Part shown: piece by piece, positions 17,059-25,642 of the stretch
Layout: each line of letters begins with the position of its first letter
How positions within the stretch are numbered: the first letter of the stretch is position 1
Assembly: GCA_934394585.1 (NCBI GenBank)
Contig: CAKRQU010000012.1
Span: 1-52,787 of the forward strand
DNA: 52,787 bases
Origin: an uncultured Eubacteriales bacterium
GTDB taxonomy: Bacteria; Bacillota; Clostridia; Oscillospirales; CAG-272
Reading direction: 5' to 3'
The notes under the pieces: model-generated
What the model saw: the letters and a program-made list of their open reading frames with translations, nothing else
The model's database searches: none
What the model was told of the DNA's origin: nothing
Translations under genes and position numbers: made by a program

Positions 17059-17340
17059 CAACTCGGCAAATAATACCAAATCCACCGCAGAAACCACGGC
17101 ATCCACTGCCGATACGGTAAAACCCGATCCAAAATCCGAATCCGGCGATAATATTTTCTCGGGCAAGACAGCTATAGAAACCATTCTCGATAAAATAATC
17201 GCCGCGAGACAGAAATCGAAAAAGGTGATGATTACGGTATCGCCGGTATCGGATGCTGTCATCTCGCAGTGGATGAGGACAGCTGCGAAACCATGTTCGG
17301 ACTCGGCGTCAACGAATTCCGGCAGTACATAGATGTGTAG
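17059..17340 (+). pseudogene. Possible frameshifted gene remnant
   Basis: No intact gene is found in this 310-bp gap. A rightward frame reads a threonine/serine-rich linker of lipoprotein type (STAETTASTADTVKPDPKSE) and then FSGKTAIETILDKIIAARQK. After about 17220 that frame loses protein-like character, while another rightward frame continues as DDYGIAGIGCCHLAVDEDS and ends at a stop near 17338. This could be the tail of a decayed secreted protein whose start was lost at the gdpP terminator. The similarity is only in composition and I recognise no family. Confidence 0.25.
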
Positions 17341-17370
17341 CTATGGAATCCAAGCCCGAGGGCAGCTGGT

Positions 17371-17565
17371 TTACGCCTTCACTGCATCAAACCCGAGATC
17401 GTCGAGCGCTTCTACGGCTTTTTTTACGCAGCCGTCGCATCCGTCTATCGTGACGGTTTTTTTCTCCAGCGAAACGGAAAATTTCAGTCCTGCTTCGGAA
17501 AGAGCCTTTTCTATCCTTGCCACGCAGTGCGGGCAGTGCATAGCCTCTACTTTAAGTACTGTCAT
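17371..17565 (-). CDS. copZ: Copper chaperone CopZ-like heavy-metal-binding protein
   Basis: The 64-residue protein is a single HMA domain. The metal-binding motif is MHCPHC at residues 9-14. Residues DGCDGCVKK near position 42 add two more cysteines, which is unusual for CopZ and could be a second metal-binding site. It would carry Cu(I) to the P-type ATPase encoded upstream. It is the last gene of the copA-csoR-copZ operon, starting 30 bp after csoR, with GAAAGGAAA before the ATG. Confidence 0.9.
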   Translation of the reverse strand: MTVLKVEAMHCPHCVARIEKALSEAGLKFSVSLEKKTVTIDGCDGCVKKAVEALDDLGFDAVKA

Positions 17566-17594
17566 TTTTGATTTCCTTTCTGCCTTATCGGCTT

Positions 17595-17897
17595 TTAAAT
17601 TTTTTTCAGTATATTTATCAGTTCATCTATACTCGAATCGTCGCCTTCACGCAGGTCGTGCGCCACGCAGGTTTTCATATGGCTCGCTATCATTTCGCGC
17701 ATGAAAGCTTCCAGTGCGCTTTTCGCGGCGCAAGCCTGCGTCAGCACATCTATGCAGTAGGCGTCATTATCTATCATGTTGCGCAGTCCTCGGATCTGCC
17801 CCTCTATACGGCTCAGACGGTTTTGCAGAGCGCGATGCTCCGCGACAGAGCGTTCCTTTTTTCTCACGCAACATGGGCATACATCTTTTTCGCTCAT
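17595..17897 (-). CDS. csoR: Copper-sensing repressor CsoR
   Basis: The 100-residue, all-helical protein belongs to the CsoR/RcnR family (DUF156). The core motif LSRIEGQIRGLRNMI is followed by a cysteine (YCIDVLTQ), a histidine (SHMKTC) and a second cysteine, the Cys-His-Cys set that binds Cu(I) in CsoR. An N-terminal CPCC segment precedes the fold. The protein should repress the operon through the box at 20148-20164 and release it when copper rises. It overlaps the end of copA by 4 bp (ATGA). Confidence 0.92.
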   Translation of the reverse strand: MSEKDVCPCCVRKKERSVAEHRALQNRLSRIEGQIRGLRNMIDNDAYCIDVLTQACAAKSALEAFMREMIASHMKTCVAHDLREGDDSSIDELINILKKI

Positions 17898-20128
17898 AAT
17901 TTTTTACCTCTCAGACGCAGGGCGTTGCATACCACGCAAACCGACGAAAGCGACATCGCAAGTCCCGCTATCATGGGATTGAGCAGAGGACCGCCGAAAG
18001 CATAAAGCACACCTGCCGCCACGGGGATTCCTATAGTATTGTAGCAAAAAGCCCAGAAGAGATTTTCTTTTATATTTGTTATGGTATAGCGGCTGAGCTT
18101 TATCGCGCGCCATACATCGACGAGATCGCTTTTCATCAGCGCGATATCGCCCGATTCTATTGCTATATCACTGCCGTTTCCTATGGCGCAACCCACGTCG
18201 GCGCTCGTCAGTGCGGGCGCATCGTTTATGCCGTCGCCCACCATCATTACCACATTGCCTTTCTTGCGGTAATCTTCCACTATTCTCGCCTTGTCCTCGG
18301 GGAGAGCCTCGGCGATTACTTCATCCACGCCCGCTTCTTTTCCTATATAATCGGCGGCGGCGCGGTTGTCGCCCGTGAGCATAACGGTTTTTATGCCGGA
18401 TTCACGCAGCTTTGATATCGCTTCGCGACTCGTTTCCTTTATCGTATCTGCTACGCTGATTATACCGATAACTTTGCCGTCGGCTATCACGCTCATCGGT
18501 GTCTGTCCCTTTGCAGCGAGAGTATCGGCATCCTGCACGAGCGGGTTTTCCGCTGCCGATTCTGCTGTCAGGCGGCTGTTGCCTATCTGTATATCCTTGC
18601 CGTCCACACTGCAACTTATTCCTTTTCCCGAAATGGCGCGGAATGAAGAAACGTTCTTTTTGCCTGCGCCTTTGCTTTCCGCATAAGCCACTATCGCTTT
18701 TGCGAGGGGATGCTCCGAGAGAGATTCCGCCGAGGCGGCTATGGAGAGAAGCTCGCTTTCGCGCGTGCCTTCGCCGCATATCACGGTGGTTACTTCGGGT
18801 TCGCCTTTTGTTATGGTTCCTGTCTTGTCGAGTATCACGACGTTTGTTTTATGCGTTATTTCCAGTGTTTCGCCGCTGCGTATCAGTATGCCGTGCGATG
18901 CGCCGAGTCCCGTGCCCACCATTATCGCAGTAGGCGTGGCAAGACCGAGCGCACAGGGGCAGGCTATGACGAGTACGGATGTGAATACTTTAAGTATAAA
19001 TGCGATATCTTTTCCCGCGATAGCCCAGATTACGGCAGCCGCCACTGCTATGGAAATTACAGTGGGGACAAAAATCCCCGCCACTTTGTCGGCTGTTTTT
19101 GATATGGGCGCCTTTTTACCCTGCGCATCCTCCACAAATTTCACTATTTTGGAAAGAACGCTGTCCGCGCCCGTATTTGTCACTTTTACGGTGAGCGCAC
19201 CGTCGGTATTTATACTGCCGCCGATGACTTTGTCGCCGACATTTTTGAAAACAGGCATGGATTCGCCCGTCAGCATGGATTCATCCACGCCGGAGCTTCC
19301 TTCCGTGATGATGCCGTCCTGCGGGATTTTCGCGCCGGGTTTTACTATCACGATATCATCGCGCACGAGCGATGATGAGGGAACTTCCTTTATATTGCCG
19401 GACGCATCGCGAAGAAGCGCCGTATCCGGCGTGAGCGAGATGAGCTTTTCTATCGCGCTCTTTGTTTTCTTTTTGCTGCGCGCCTCGAAATATTTGCCGA
19501 GCATGACGAGCGTGATGACTATAGCGGCGGATTCAAAATAGAGTCCGTGCACATTGTGCGGGTGGTCGGAAAGCGTATATGTGATGACCAAGCTGTATAT
19601 GAAAGAGCACGAGCTGCCTATCGCCACGAGCGTATCCATATTCGGCGCTTTGTGAACGAGCGCGCGGAAACCCGAAATGAAAAATTTCTTTCCCGCTATC
19701 ATCACGGGCACTGTCAGCAGCAGCTGAGTGAGCGCATAGTTTACGGGATGGCTGTCCATGCTCATGATATCGGGCAGCGGCAGGGAACTTATCATCATCT
19801 TTCCCATGCTGATATACAAAAGTATAAGAGAGAAAATCGCAGCTGTGATAAGCCTTTTCAGACCGTAATCCTCATGCTCCTCTTTTTTCGGTTTTGCTTT
19901 TGTTTCGGTTTCGGGCATGTCCTTTTCTATGCCGAAACCGCATTTTTTTACCTTTTCGATTATCATTTCGGGCGTGACTTTGCTTTCGTCATAGCAGACG
20001 AGCAGTTTGCCCGTCGTGAGATTGACATCGGCGCGTTCCACTCCATCGAGCTTGCGCGTGACGCGCTCCACGGCGCTGCTGCACGCGGCGCAGGACATAC
20101 CCGAAACGGTATATTTTTCTTCTATCAT
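17894..20128 (-). CDS. copA: Copper-exporting P1B-type ATPase CopA
   Basis: The protein of about 744 residues carries one N-terminal HMA domain with GMSCAACS, then eight membrane segments. The transport-site motif ACPCALGLATPTA, the phosphorylation site DKTGTITKGEP and the hinge motif GDGINDAPAL are in the expected order. A histidine-proline pair (SEHPLAKAI) marks the nucleotide-binding domain of P1B ATPases. It pumps Cu(I) out across the membrane. Two ATGs lie close together; AAAGGAGG abuts the first (20134) and stands 6 nt before the second (20128), so the second is preferred and the protein starts MIEEKYTV. The copZ/csoR genes follow. Confidence 0.95.
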   Translation of the reverse strand: MIEEKYTVSGMSCAACSSAVERVTRKLDGVERADVNLTTGKLLVCYDESKVTPEMIIEKVKKCGFGIEKDMPETETKAKPKKEEHEDYGLKRLITAAIFSLILLYISMGKMMISSLPLPDIMSMDSHPVNYALTQLLLTVPVMIAGKKFFISGFRALVHKAPNMDTLVAIGSSCSFIYSLVITYTLSDHPHNVHGLYFESAAIVITLVMLGKYFEARSKKKTKSAIEKLISLTPDTALLRDASGNIKEVPSSSLVRDDIVIVKPGAKIPQDGIITEGSSGVDESMLTGESMPVFKNVGDKVIGGSINTDGALTVKVTNTGADSVLSKIVKFVEDAQGKKAPISKTADKVAGIFVPTVISIAVAAAVIWAIAGKDIAFILKVFTSVLVIACPCALGLATPTAIMVGTGLGASHGILIRSGETLEITHKTNVVILDKTGTITKGEPEVTTVICGEGTRESELLSIAASAESLSEHPLAKAIVAYAESKGAGKKNVSSFRAISGKGISCSVDGKDIQIGNSRLTAESAAENPLVQDADTLAAKGQTPMSVIADGKVIGIISVADTIKETSREAISKLRESGIKTVMLTGDNRAAADYIGKEAGVDEVIAEALPEDKARIVEDYRKKGNVVMMVGDGINDAPALTSADVGCAIGNGSDIAIESGDIALMKSDLVDVWRAIKLSRYTITNIKENLFWAFCYNTIGIPVAAGVLYAFGGPLLNPMIAGLAMSLSSVCVVCNALRLRGKKL

Positions 20129-20147
20129 ACACATCCTCCTTTCAAAA

Positions 20148-20164
20148 ATACGGTATGGGGGTAT
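20148..20164. promoter_or_regulatory. CsoR operator
   Basis: ATACGGTATGGGGGTAT closely matches the copZA operator of Bacillus (ATACCCTACGGGGGTAT form), with a G tract and ATAC/GTAT ends. It lies between the -10 box and the ribosome binding site of copA, where bound CsoR would block transcription. Confidence 0.8.
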
Positions 20165-20175
20165 TTTCTACGAAC

Positions 20176-20203
20176 ATTATAGCACAAAAAAATGCTTTGT
20201 CAA
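20176..20203 (-). promoter_or_regulatory. Promoter of the copA-csoR-copZ operon
   Basis: On the minus strand TTGACA (20203-20198) and a consensus TATAAT (20181-20176) are spaced by 16 bp. This strong promoter needs a repressor, in line with the CsoR box just downstream. Confidence 0.85.
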
Positions 20204-20306
20204 GCGGAAAAATAAAAATTTTCATAATTTATTTTTCCGCATTTTGTGCGCGGTATGCGCCGCGCTGTCTTAACATTTTGTTTACAAAAAATAATTTTAT
20301 CCGCCT

Positions 20307-20356
20307 CTTGACAAAACGGGAAACGGGTAGTAAAATATGATTAGTTTGAAAACTAA
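20307..20356 (+). promoter_or_regulatory. Promoter and palindromic operator of the marR-ABC operon
   Basis: TTGACA (near 20309) and TAAAAT are spaced by 17 bp. Directly downstream, at 20341-20356, TTAGTTT-GA-AAACTAA is a perfect inverted repeat with 7-bp arms, which is the usual form of a MarR operator. It would allow the first gene to repress its own operon. Confidence 0.75.
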
Positions 20357-20374
20357 CTATCTGAGGAGGCATTT

Positions 20375-20851
20375 ATGGAAAACGAAAAATGCGACCGCAG
20401 GATACTGCCGAGCATGAGAATAAACGAAGTTTCCAAGCTTTTTCGCGATATAATAAACCGCGAAGTGGAAAAGCTGGGCATAGCAAACAGCTACAGGCAG
20501 CTGCTTTTTCACCTGTCGCGGCGCGACGGAGTAAACCAGCTGGATCTGGTCCGCGCCACGCATCTGAAAGCGCCGACGGTTTCCGTTACGCTCAAAAGCA
20601 TGGAGCGCGACGGTCTGGTGATACGCAAGACGGATGAAAACGACGCACGCGTGGTGCGCGTTTATCTGACGGAAAAGGGAAGGACAGAGGACGACAAAAT
20701 ACGCGATATTCATCACGCGCTGGATGCGCACATGGCGGAGAATATTTCGCAGGAAGAGCTGGATGCGCTCATCTCGGTGCTCACGAAAATGCGCGACAAT
20801 ATGATCGGCTTTTATGAGAGCGGCGCGGAAACGGAGGCATGCGGCAAATGA
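20375..20851 (+). CDS. MarR family transcriptional regulator
   Basis: The 158-residue protein has the MarR winged helix-turn-helix, with the recognition segment LVRATHLKAPTVSVTLKSM and the wing VIRKTDENDARVVRVYLT, which is the family DxRxxxxxLT pattern. Long helices at both ends form the dimer interface. It starts after GAGGAGG, just downstream of a palindromic operator, and overlaps the first ABC transporter gene. It most likely senses a toxic compound or antibiotic exported by the ABC pair, but the ligand cannot be read from the sequence. Confidence 0.93.
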   Translation: MENEKCDRRILPSMRINEVSKLFRDIINREVEKLGIANSYRQLLFHLSRRDGVNQLDLVRATHLKAPTVSVTLKSMERDGLVIRKTDENDARVVRVYLTEKGRTEDDKIRDIHHALDAHMAENISQEELDALISVLTKMRDNMIGFYESGAETEACGK

Positions 20852-22593
20852 AAAAAGTATTGTCTTATCTGAAACCGTTTTGGTTTATAGCGCTGTGGTC
20901 GCCGATATTCATGATAGGCGAGGTTCTCATAGATCTGGAATTGCCCACGATAATGGCGCAGATAGTAAATGACGGCATAATAAACGGCGGCGGAATGGAT
21001 GTCATTCTCCCGCTCGGCATAAAAATGCTCATTTATGTCATTCTCGGCGGTATATTCGGCGTGGGCGCGGCGTTTTTTGCTTCTTATGCCTCACAGAATT
21101 TCGGAAACAGCCTGCGCAGATCCGCCTTTTCGAAGGTGATGTCGCTCTCGATAGAGCAGACGGATAAATTTACCACGGGCTCCCTCGTCACGCGAATGAC
21201 AAACGATGTTTCCATGGTTCAGCAATTTGTGGCGACAGGTCTGCGCATGTTTTTCCGTTCGCCGATATTCTTTGTCGGCGGCATAATAAAGGCGCTGGCG
21301 CTGAATTCGAAATTCGGCATAGTCATAGCCGTCACCATACCGATACAGCTGGTGGTGGTTCTTCTCGTGGTAAATAAGGTCACGCCCATGTTCGGTGCCG
21401 TGCAGAATAAGCTGGACAAGGTGAATGCCGTGGTTCAGGAAAACGTGACGGGTGCGCGCGTGGTAAAAGCCTACGTGCGTGAAGAGCATGAAACCGAGCG
21501 CTTTGACGCGGCAAACAAAGATCTTTCGTTTACAATGTTCAAAATACAGAAATTTATGGCTCTGCTCAGCCCGATTATGATGATAGTACTGAATTTCGCC
21601 GTTATCGCGCTGATAATGGTGGGCGGCAGACAGATTTCCACCGTGGGCGGTATACTCGTCGGCGATATCATGGCGGCTGTGACGTATATTTCTCAGATAC
21701 TGATGAGCATGATGATGATTTCCATGATATTCCAGAGCTTTTCGCGTGCGTCCGCTTCGGCGCGCAGAATAGAGGAAGTTCTGGACAGTGAGCCGGCCGT
21801 GGTCGGCGGAAAAGAGCAGAATGCGGGAAAGGACGAGGTCGGTCACATAGTATTTGAAAACGTAAGTTTCCGCTATCCCGATTCTCCCGAAAATTCCGCG
21901 CCCGTGCTTTCAAATATAAATCTCGATATAAAGCAGGGCGAAAATATCGCCATACTCGGTGCTACAGGCTCGGGTAAAACTTCGCTTGTAAATCTTATCC
22001 CGCGTTTTTACGATGTTACGGAAGGAAGCATACTTCTCGACGGCGTGGATGTGAAAAAATATCCGCTTCCCGAATTGCGCAAAAAAGTGGCTCTCGTGCT
22101 TCAGAAAAGCGAGCTTTTCTCCGGCACCGTGGCGGAAAATCTCCGCTGGGGCGACCCGGAGGCGAGCGATGCGGAGCTGAAAAAGGCGGCGGAAATAGCG
22201 CAGGCAGACGGATTTATAGAGTCTTTTGCCGATGGCTATGATACGATGATAGCCGAAAAAGGCGCTTCGCTTTCCGGCGGACAAAAGCAGAGACTTTCCA
22301 TAGCGCGGGCAATACTGCGCAAACCCGAAGTGATAATTTTTGACGACAGCATGTCGGCACTCGACCTGAAAACGAGCGCAAAGCTCGCTTCCGCTCTGCG
22401 CAGCGAGATGGCGGATACCACCGTCATCACCATAGCTCAGCGTGTGGCAAGCGTGATGAATGCGGACAGGATAATAGTTCTGGACGGCGGCGGTATTTCC
22501 GCTGCGGGCACGCATTCCGAGCTTCTTGAAAAAAGCGATGTTTATCGCGATATTTACAATTCACAGCTGAAAAGGGGTGAAGACATTGAGTAA
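20848..22593 (+). CDS. ABC exporter half-transporter with degenerate catalytic site (subunit 1)
   Basis: This is a type IV ABC exporter: six membrane helices in the first 320 residues and a nucleotide-binding domain after that. Walker A is GATGSGKTS and the signature is canonical, LSGGQKQR. The Walker B end is FDDSMSALD, with Asp in place of the catalytic Glu. That pattern is known from one subunit of heterodimeric exporters such as BmrCD, LmrCD and TM287/288. A start at 20839 is also open, but the ATG at 20848 overlaps the marR stop and has better spacing from GGAGG. It would pair with the product of the next gene to export drugs or lipids. Confidence 0.93.
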   Translation: MKKVLSYLKPFWFIALWSPIFMIGEVLIDLELPTIMAQIVNDGIINGGGMDVILPLGIKMLIYVILGGIFGVGAAFFASYASQNFGNSLRRSAFSKVMSLSIEQTDKFTTGSLVTRMTNDVSMVQQFVATGLRMFFRSPIFFVGGIIKALALNSKFGIVIAVTIPIQLVVVLLVVNKVTPMFGAVQNKLDKVNAVVQENVTGARVVKAYVREEHETERFDAANKDLSFTMFKIQKFMALLSPIMMIVLNFAVIALIMVGGRQISTVGGILVGDIMAAVTYISQILMSMMMISMIFQSFSRASASARRIEEVLDSEPAVVGGKEQNAGKDEVGHIVFENVSFRYPDSPENSAPVLSNINLDIKQGENIAILGATGSGKTSLVNLIPRFYDVTEGSILLDGVDVKKYPLPELRKKVALVLQKSELFSGTVAENLRWGDPEASDAELKKAAEIAQADGFIESFADGYDTMIAEKGASLSGGQKQRLSIARAILRKPEVIIFDDSMSALDLKTSAKLASALRSEMADTTVITIAQRVASVMNADRIIVLDGGGISAAGTHSELLEKSDVYRDIYNSQLKRGEDIE

Positions 22594-24484
22594 TATGCAA
22601 AGACCCGCGGGAGCACCTCCCGCCGCAGACGGGAAACAGCCGACCATGCGTCCCGGCGGACCGCGCCGCGGCATGAGCATGATAGCGGAAAAACCGAAAA
22701 ATTTCAAAAAGACGTTTGCAAGGCTTCTCGGCTATATAGTGACAAATAAATTCATGATAATAGCACTGATACTCTGCGTGATACTTTCCGCATTGCTCAA
22801 TCTGGCAGGTCCTTCCATACAGGGCGAAGCGCTGAAATTTCTCACGCCGACATCCGATGACGGCGGAAAAATGATAGTTTTCGAGGACGGAAGCGTGAAA
22901 GTCGACTTCGCGGGAATGGCAAAAGTCCTCGTACTGCTCGGCGTGATATATGTGCTTTCTTCACTTTTCACATATATTCAGGGGCATATTTCCGCTAAGC
23001 TTTCGCAGAAAACGGTTTACCGTATGCGCGGCGATCTTTTCGGGAAAATAGAAAAGCTCCCCATAAAATATATCGACAATCACCCGCACGGCGATATAAT
23101 GAGCCGCGTGACAAACGATATAGAAAATATTTCAAATACGGTTTCCAATTCCATCACATCGCTTATTTCCAGTATAATAACGATAATAGGCGCATTTTCG
23201 CTGATGCTTTATCACAGCTGGCAGATGACGCTGATAAGCCTCGTCACCATCCCGCTCACAATACTCGTGACGACAAAGCTGACAAAATATGTCCGCCGTT
23301 ATTTTCTTCGCCAGCAGCAGTTGCTCGGCGCGATAAATTCGCAGGTGGAAGAAAGCGTCACGGGATATAAAACGGTAGTGGCTTACGGTCACGAAAACGA
23401 AATAAAGGATGAATTTGACCGCACGAGCAATGATCTGCGCGTAGCGGGAATAAAATCCGAGATTTTCGGCGGAGTGATGGGACCGCTCATGAATATCATC
23501 GGCAATGTGGGCTTTCTTCTGATAGTTATTTTCGGCGCGATATTCACGATGAAAGGCATGATAGGCGTAACCACGATATATGTTTTCATCCAGTATTCCA
23601 AGCAGTTCACGCGCCCGATAAACGAGGTGGCAAACCAGTATACTTCCATAATGAATGCCATAACCGGTGCGGAGCGCGTTTTTGAAGTGATGGATGAAAA
23701 AGATGAAATAGACGAAGGCAAAATCACGCTTGCTCCCGAAAAAATAAACGGCAATATTTCTTTTGAAAATATCTGTTTCTCTTATGTGCCGAATGAACCC
23801 GTGCTGAAAAATTTCAATCTGGATATATCGAGCGGGCAGAAAATAGCCATAGTCGGCAAAACAGGTTCCGGCAAAACGACGATAATAAATCTGCTGACGA
23901 GATTTTATGAAACGGACAGCGGAAAAATATTGCTGGACGGCACGGATATCCGCGATATAACGAAAGATTCGCTGCGCAAAAATATAGCGATAGTTTTGCA
24001 GGATACGGTGCTTTTCTCGGATACCGTGGGGGCAAATATCCGTTACGGCAGACCCGAGGCGAGCGAGGAGGAAACAAAAGCCGCGGCAAAGGCGGCAAAG
24101 GCACACGATTTCATTTCGCGTATGCCCGAAGGGTATGAAACCATGCTGGATGAATCCGGAGGAAATATCAGTCAGGGACAGAAGCAGCTGATCACCATAG
24201 CGCGGGCTATACTGGCAGACCCGAAAATACTCATTCTCGATGAAGCCACATCCAGCGTAGATACGCGCACGGAAATGGATATCCAGAGCGCGATGATAAA
24301 TCTGATGAAGGGCAGAACGACGCTGATAATTGCGCACAGGCTTTCCACCATACGCGATGCGGACAAGATAATAGTTCTCGATGACGGCAGAATAGCGGAA
24401 GCCGGAAATCACGATGAGCTGATTGCCGCAGGCGGAGTATATTACGGACTTTATATGTCGCAGTTTGCGGGAATAGAAACATGA
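22586..24484 (+). CDS. ABC exporter half-transporter with consensus catalytic site (subunit 2)
   Basis: The second half-transporter has an N-terminal tail of about 45 residues rich in proline and glycine, then six membrane helices and an ATPase domain. Walker A is GKTGSGKTT, Walker B keeps the catalytic Glu (LDEATSSVD), but the signature is ISQGQKQ instead of LSGGQ. With subunit 1 this gives one consensus and one degenerate ATP site, as in known heterodimers. The start is uncertain: a TTG at 22586 stands 8 nt after AGGGG; a GTG at 22577 and an ATG at 22595 are in frame. The gene overlaps the end of subunit 1. Confidence 0.92.
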   Translation: MSNMQRPAGAPPAADGKQPTMRPGGPRRGMSMIAEKPKNFKKTFARLLGYIVTNKFMIIALILCVILSALLNLAGPSIQGEALKFLTPTSDDGGKMIVFEDGSVKVDFAGMAKVLVLLGVIYVLSSLFTYIQGHISAKLSQKTVYRMRGDLFGKIEKLPIKYIDNHPHGDIMSRVTNDIENISNTVSNSITSLISSIITIIGAFSLMLYHSWQMTLISLVTIPLTILVTTKLTKYVRRYFLRQQQLLGAINSQVEESVTGYKTVVAYGHENEIKDEFDRTSNDLRVAGIKSEIFGGVMGPLMNIIGNVGFLLIVIFGAIFTMKGMIGVTTIYVFIQYSKQFTRPINEVANQYTSIMNAITGAERVFEVMDEKDEIDEGKITLAPEKINGNISFENICFSYVPNEPVLKNFNLDISSGQKIAIVGKTGSGKTTIINLLTRFYETDSGKILLDGTDIRDITKDSLRKNIAIVLQDTVLFSDTVGANIRYGRPEASEEETKAAAKAAKAHDFISRMPEGYETMLDESGGNISQGQKQLITIARAILADPKILILDEATSSVDTRTEMDIQSAMINLMKGRTTLIIAHRLSTIRDADKIIVLDDGRIAEAGNHDELIAAGGVYYGLYMSQFAGIET

Positions 24485-24488
24485 AAAG

Positions 24489-24525
24489 AAAGGACCACCG
24501 GTTTTTCCGGTGGTCTTTGCTTTTA
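24489..24525 (+). terminator. Terminator of the marR-ABC operon
   Basis: GACCACCGG and CCGGTGGTC form a 9-bp stem with a five-T loop, followed by a T-rich run. Confidence 0.85.
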
Positions 24526-24877
24526 CAAAAAGCGATGGAAAAGAAGCAGGCGGTGCCTGCCGCCCGTGCTCTGTTTCTTTTCGCAAAGAAAAGGAAGCGG
24601 GCGACTGCGGTCGCCCGTTACGGGGTCGCGCTTTTCACTGACGAAAAGCGCGGGAAAATAGAAGCTTCTTTAACCAAAGAAAAGGGTGTACTTTTGCGTG
24701 ACCAAGAGGAGGGTTCAGGGTGGCGGAGCCACCTCTGAACGGCGTCGCCGAGACGGAGTATACCAAAAGTCAAAAAGAGGAAGGTATTAACTCCTGTCTC
24801 GGCGACGCCGACACACACGCTGCGCGTATGTGTCAATTCCTCTTTTAAACTCTTTCTTTGCCGCCTTGCGGCGACTC
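24526..24877 (+). repeat. Left flank of repeat copy 3: hairpin modules
   Basis: No gene is supported. The stretch contains GGGCGACTGCGGTCGCCC near 24598-24615, a hairpin GCGCTTTTC/GAAAAGCGC, a hairpin around TTCAG and CTGAA at 24715-24740, and the AAAAGAGG arm at 24772-24848. The 14-mer GGCGTCGCCGAGAC near 24741-24754 is the exact reverse complement of a stretch near 24796-24809. The arm encloses a GACACA/TGTGTC hairpin that is shared with copy 4 but absent from copies 1 and 2. Confidence 0.6.
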
Positions 24878-25303
24878 GTGCGAACATACTGCCCAGACAG
24901 TCCGACCATAGATGAAATCGGAAGCGTGGTTCAAATCCACGCTTAACACGGGATTTAGTCTGTGCAGATTTTAGCATTAGTCGCCCCGACTCGATGTCCA
25001 TCAAGCCATGCTCGTTGGGATAAAGTTTTAGCTAAGACGGGGCGTAGCTTCGGCTTCGGCGTGGCACCACCCACCCCGTCGAATCTGCTCGCTTTTTGCG
25101 GCGTACTGTGTTCGCACGCGCGGTATGGCTGATGGTGCGCGGAGAGATATACTTGAGCTTTTGGATTTGCTATATATAGCACATACTTGCCGCGCATTAC
25201 TTCCCGCGGCTAACTCGACGGGGTGCGAGGTAGTTTGCAAAGGAGGGCGAGGAGCCTTCCTTTGATGACTTTTCCCGCGCTTTTTGTCAGTAAAAAGCGC
25301 GAT
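24878..25303 (+). repeat. Interspersed structured element, copy 3 (426 bp)
   Basis: This copy keeps both ends and the CACCCCGTCGA/TCGACGGGGTG stem, the GCCGCG/CGCGGC hairpin and the terminal GCGCTTTTT/AAAAAGCGC hairpin. The region from about 24910 to 25060 is the most diverged of the four. There a GCGTGG-TTCAAAT-CCACGC hairpin replaces the CTGAACC stem and looks like a tRNA T-arm. The copy lies between the ABC operon and the oppositely oriented PFOR gene. Confidence 0.8.
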
Positions 25304-25589
25304 CGTTTCCCCATAAGGGACAAAGTAACTTTTTGATACTTTTTTGCAAAAAGTCTGCCCCCGCCCCCGTCGGGACATAATATCACAAAAACACAAAGGC
25401 GACGCTTTCGCGTCGCCTTTATGATTAAGATTGCAAAATCGAAAAAACAGGGGGGTGTTTATTTCGATTTAAATATGCGAAAATTTTGTTACAAATTGCA
25501 GCGATAGCAACAAAATTTCTACGTAAATCTATTATATTCCAAATTTATTGGCTTGTCAAGGAATTTTACACAAAAAATGTAATATTTAC
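25304..25589. other. Non-coding right flank of repeat copy 3
   Basis: I see no gene here. A hairpin GGCGACGC/GCGTCGCC at 25394-25421 with A and T tracts could stop transcription in either direction. The remainder, 25422-25589, is AT-rich and without a clear signal. Confidence 0.5.
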
Positions 25590-25632
25590 AAAAAAGAGTG
25601 AGGCACTTCTCTCAAAGTGCCTCACATTTTTA
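25590..25632. terminator. Bidirectional terminator at the end of the PFOR gene
   Basis: GTGAGGCACT (25599-25608) and AGTGCCTCAC (25616-25625) form a 10-bp stem. A tracts on the left and T tracts on the right allow function on both strands. Confidence 0.85.
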
Positions 25633-25642
25633 TATGCCGGAA

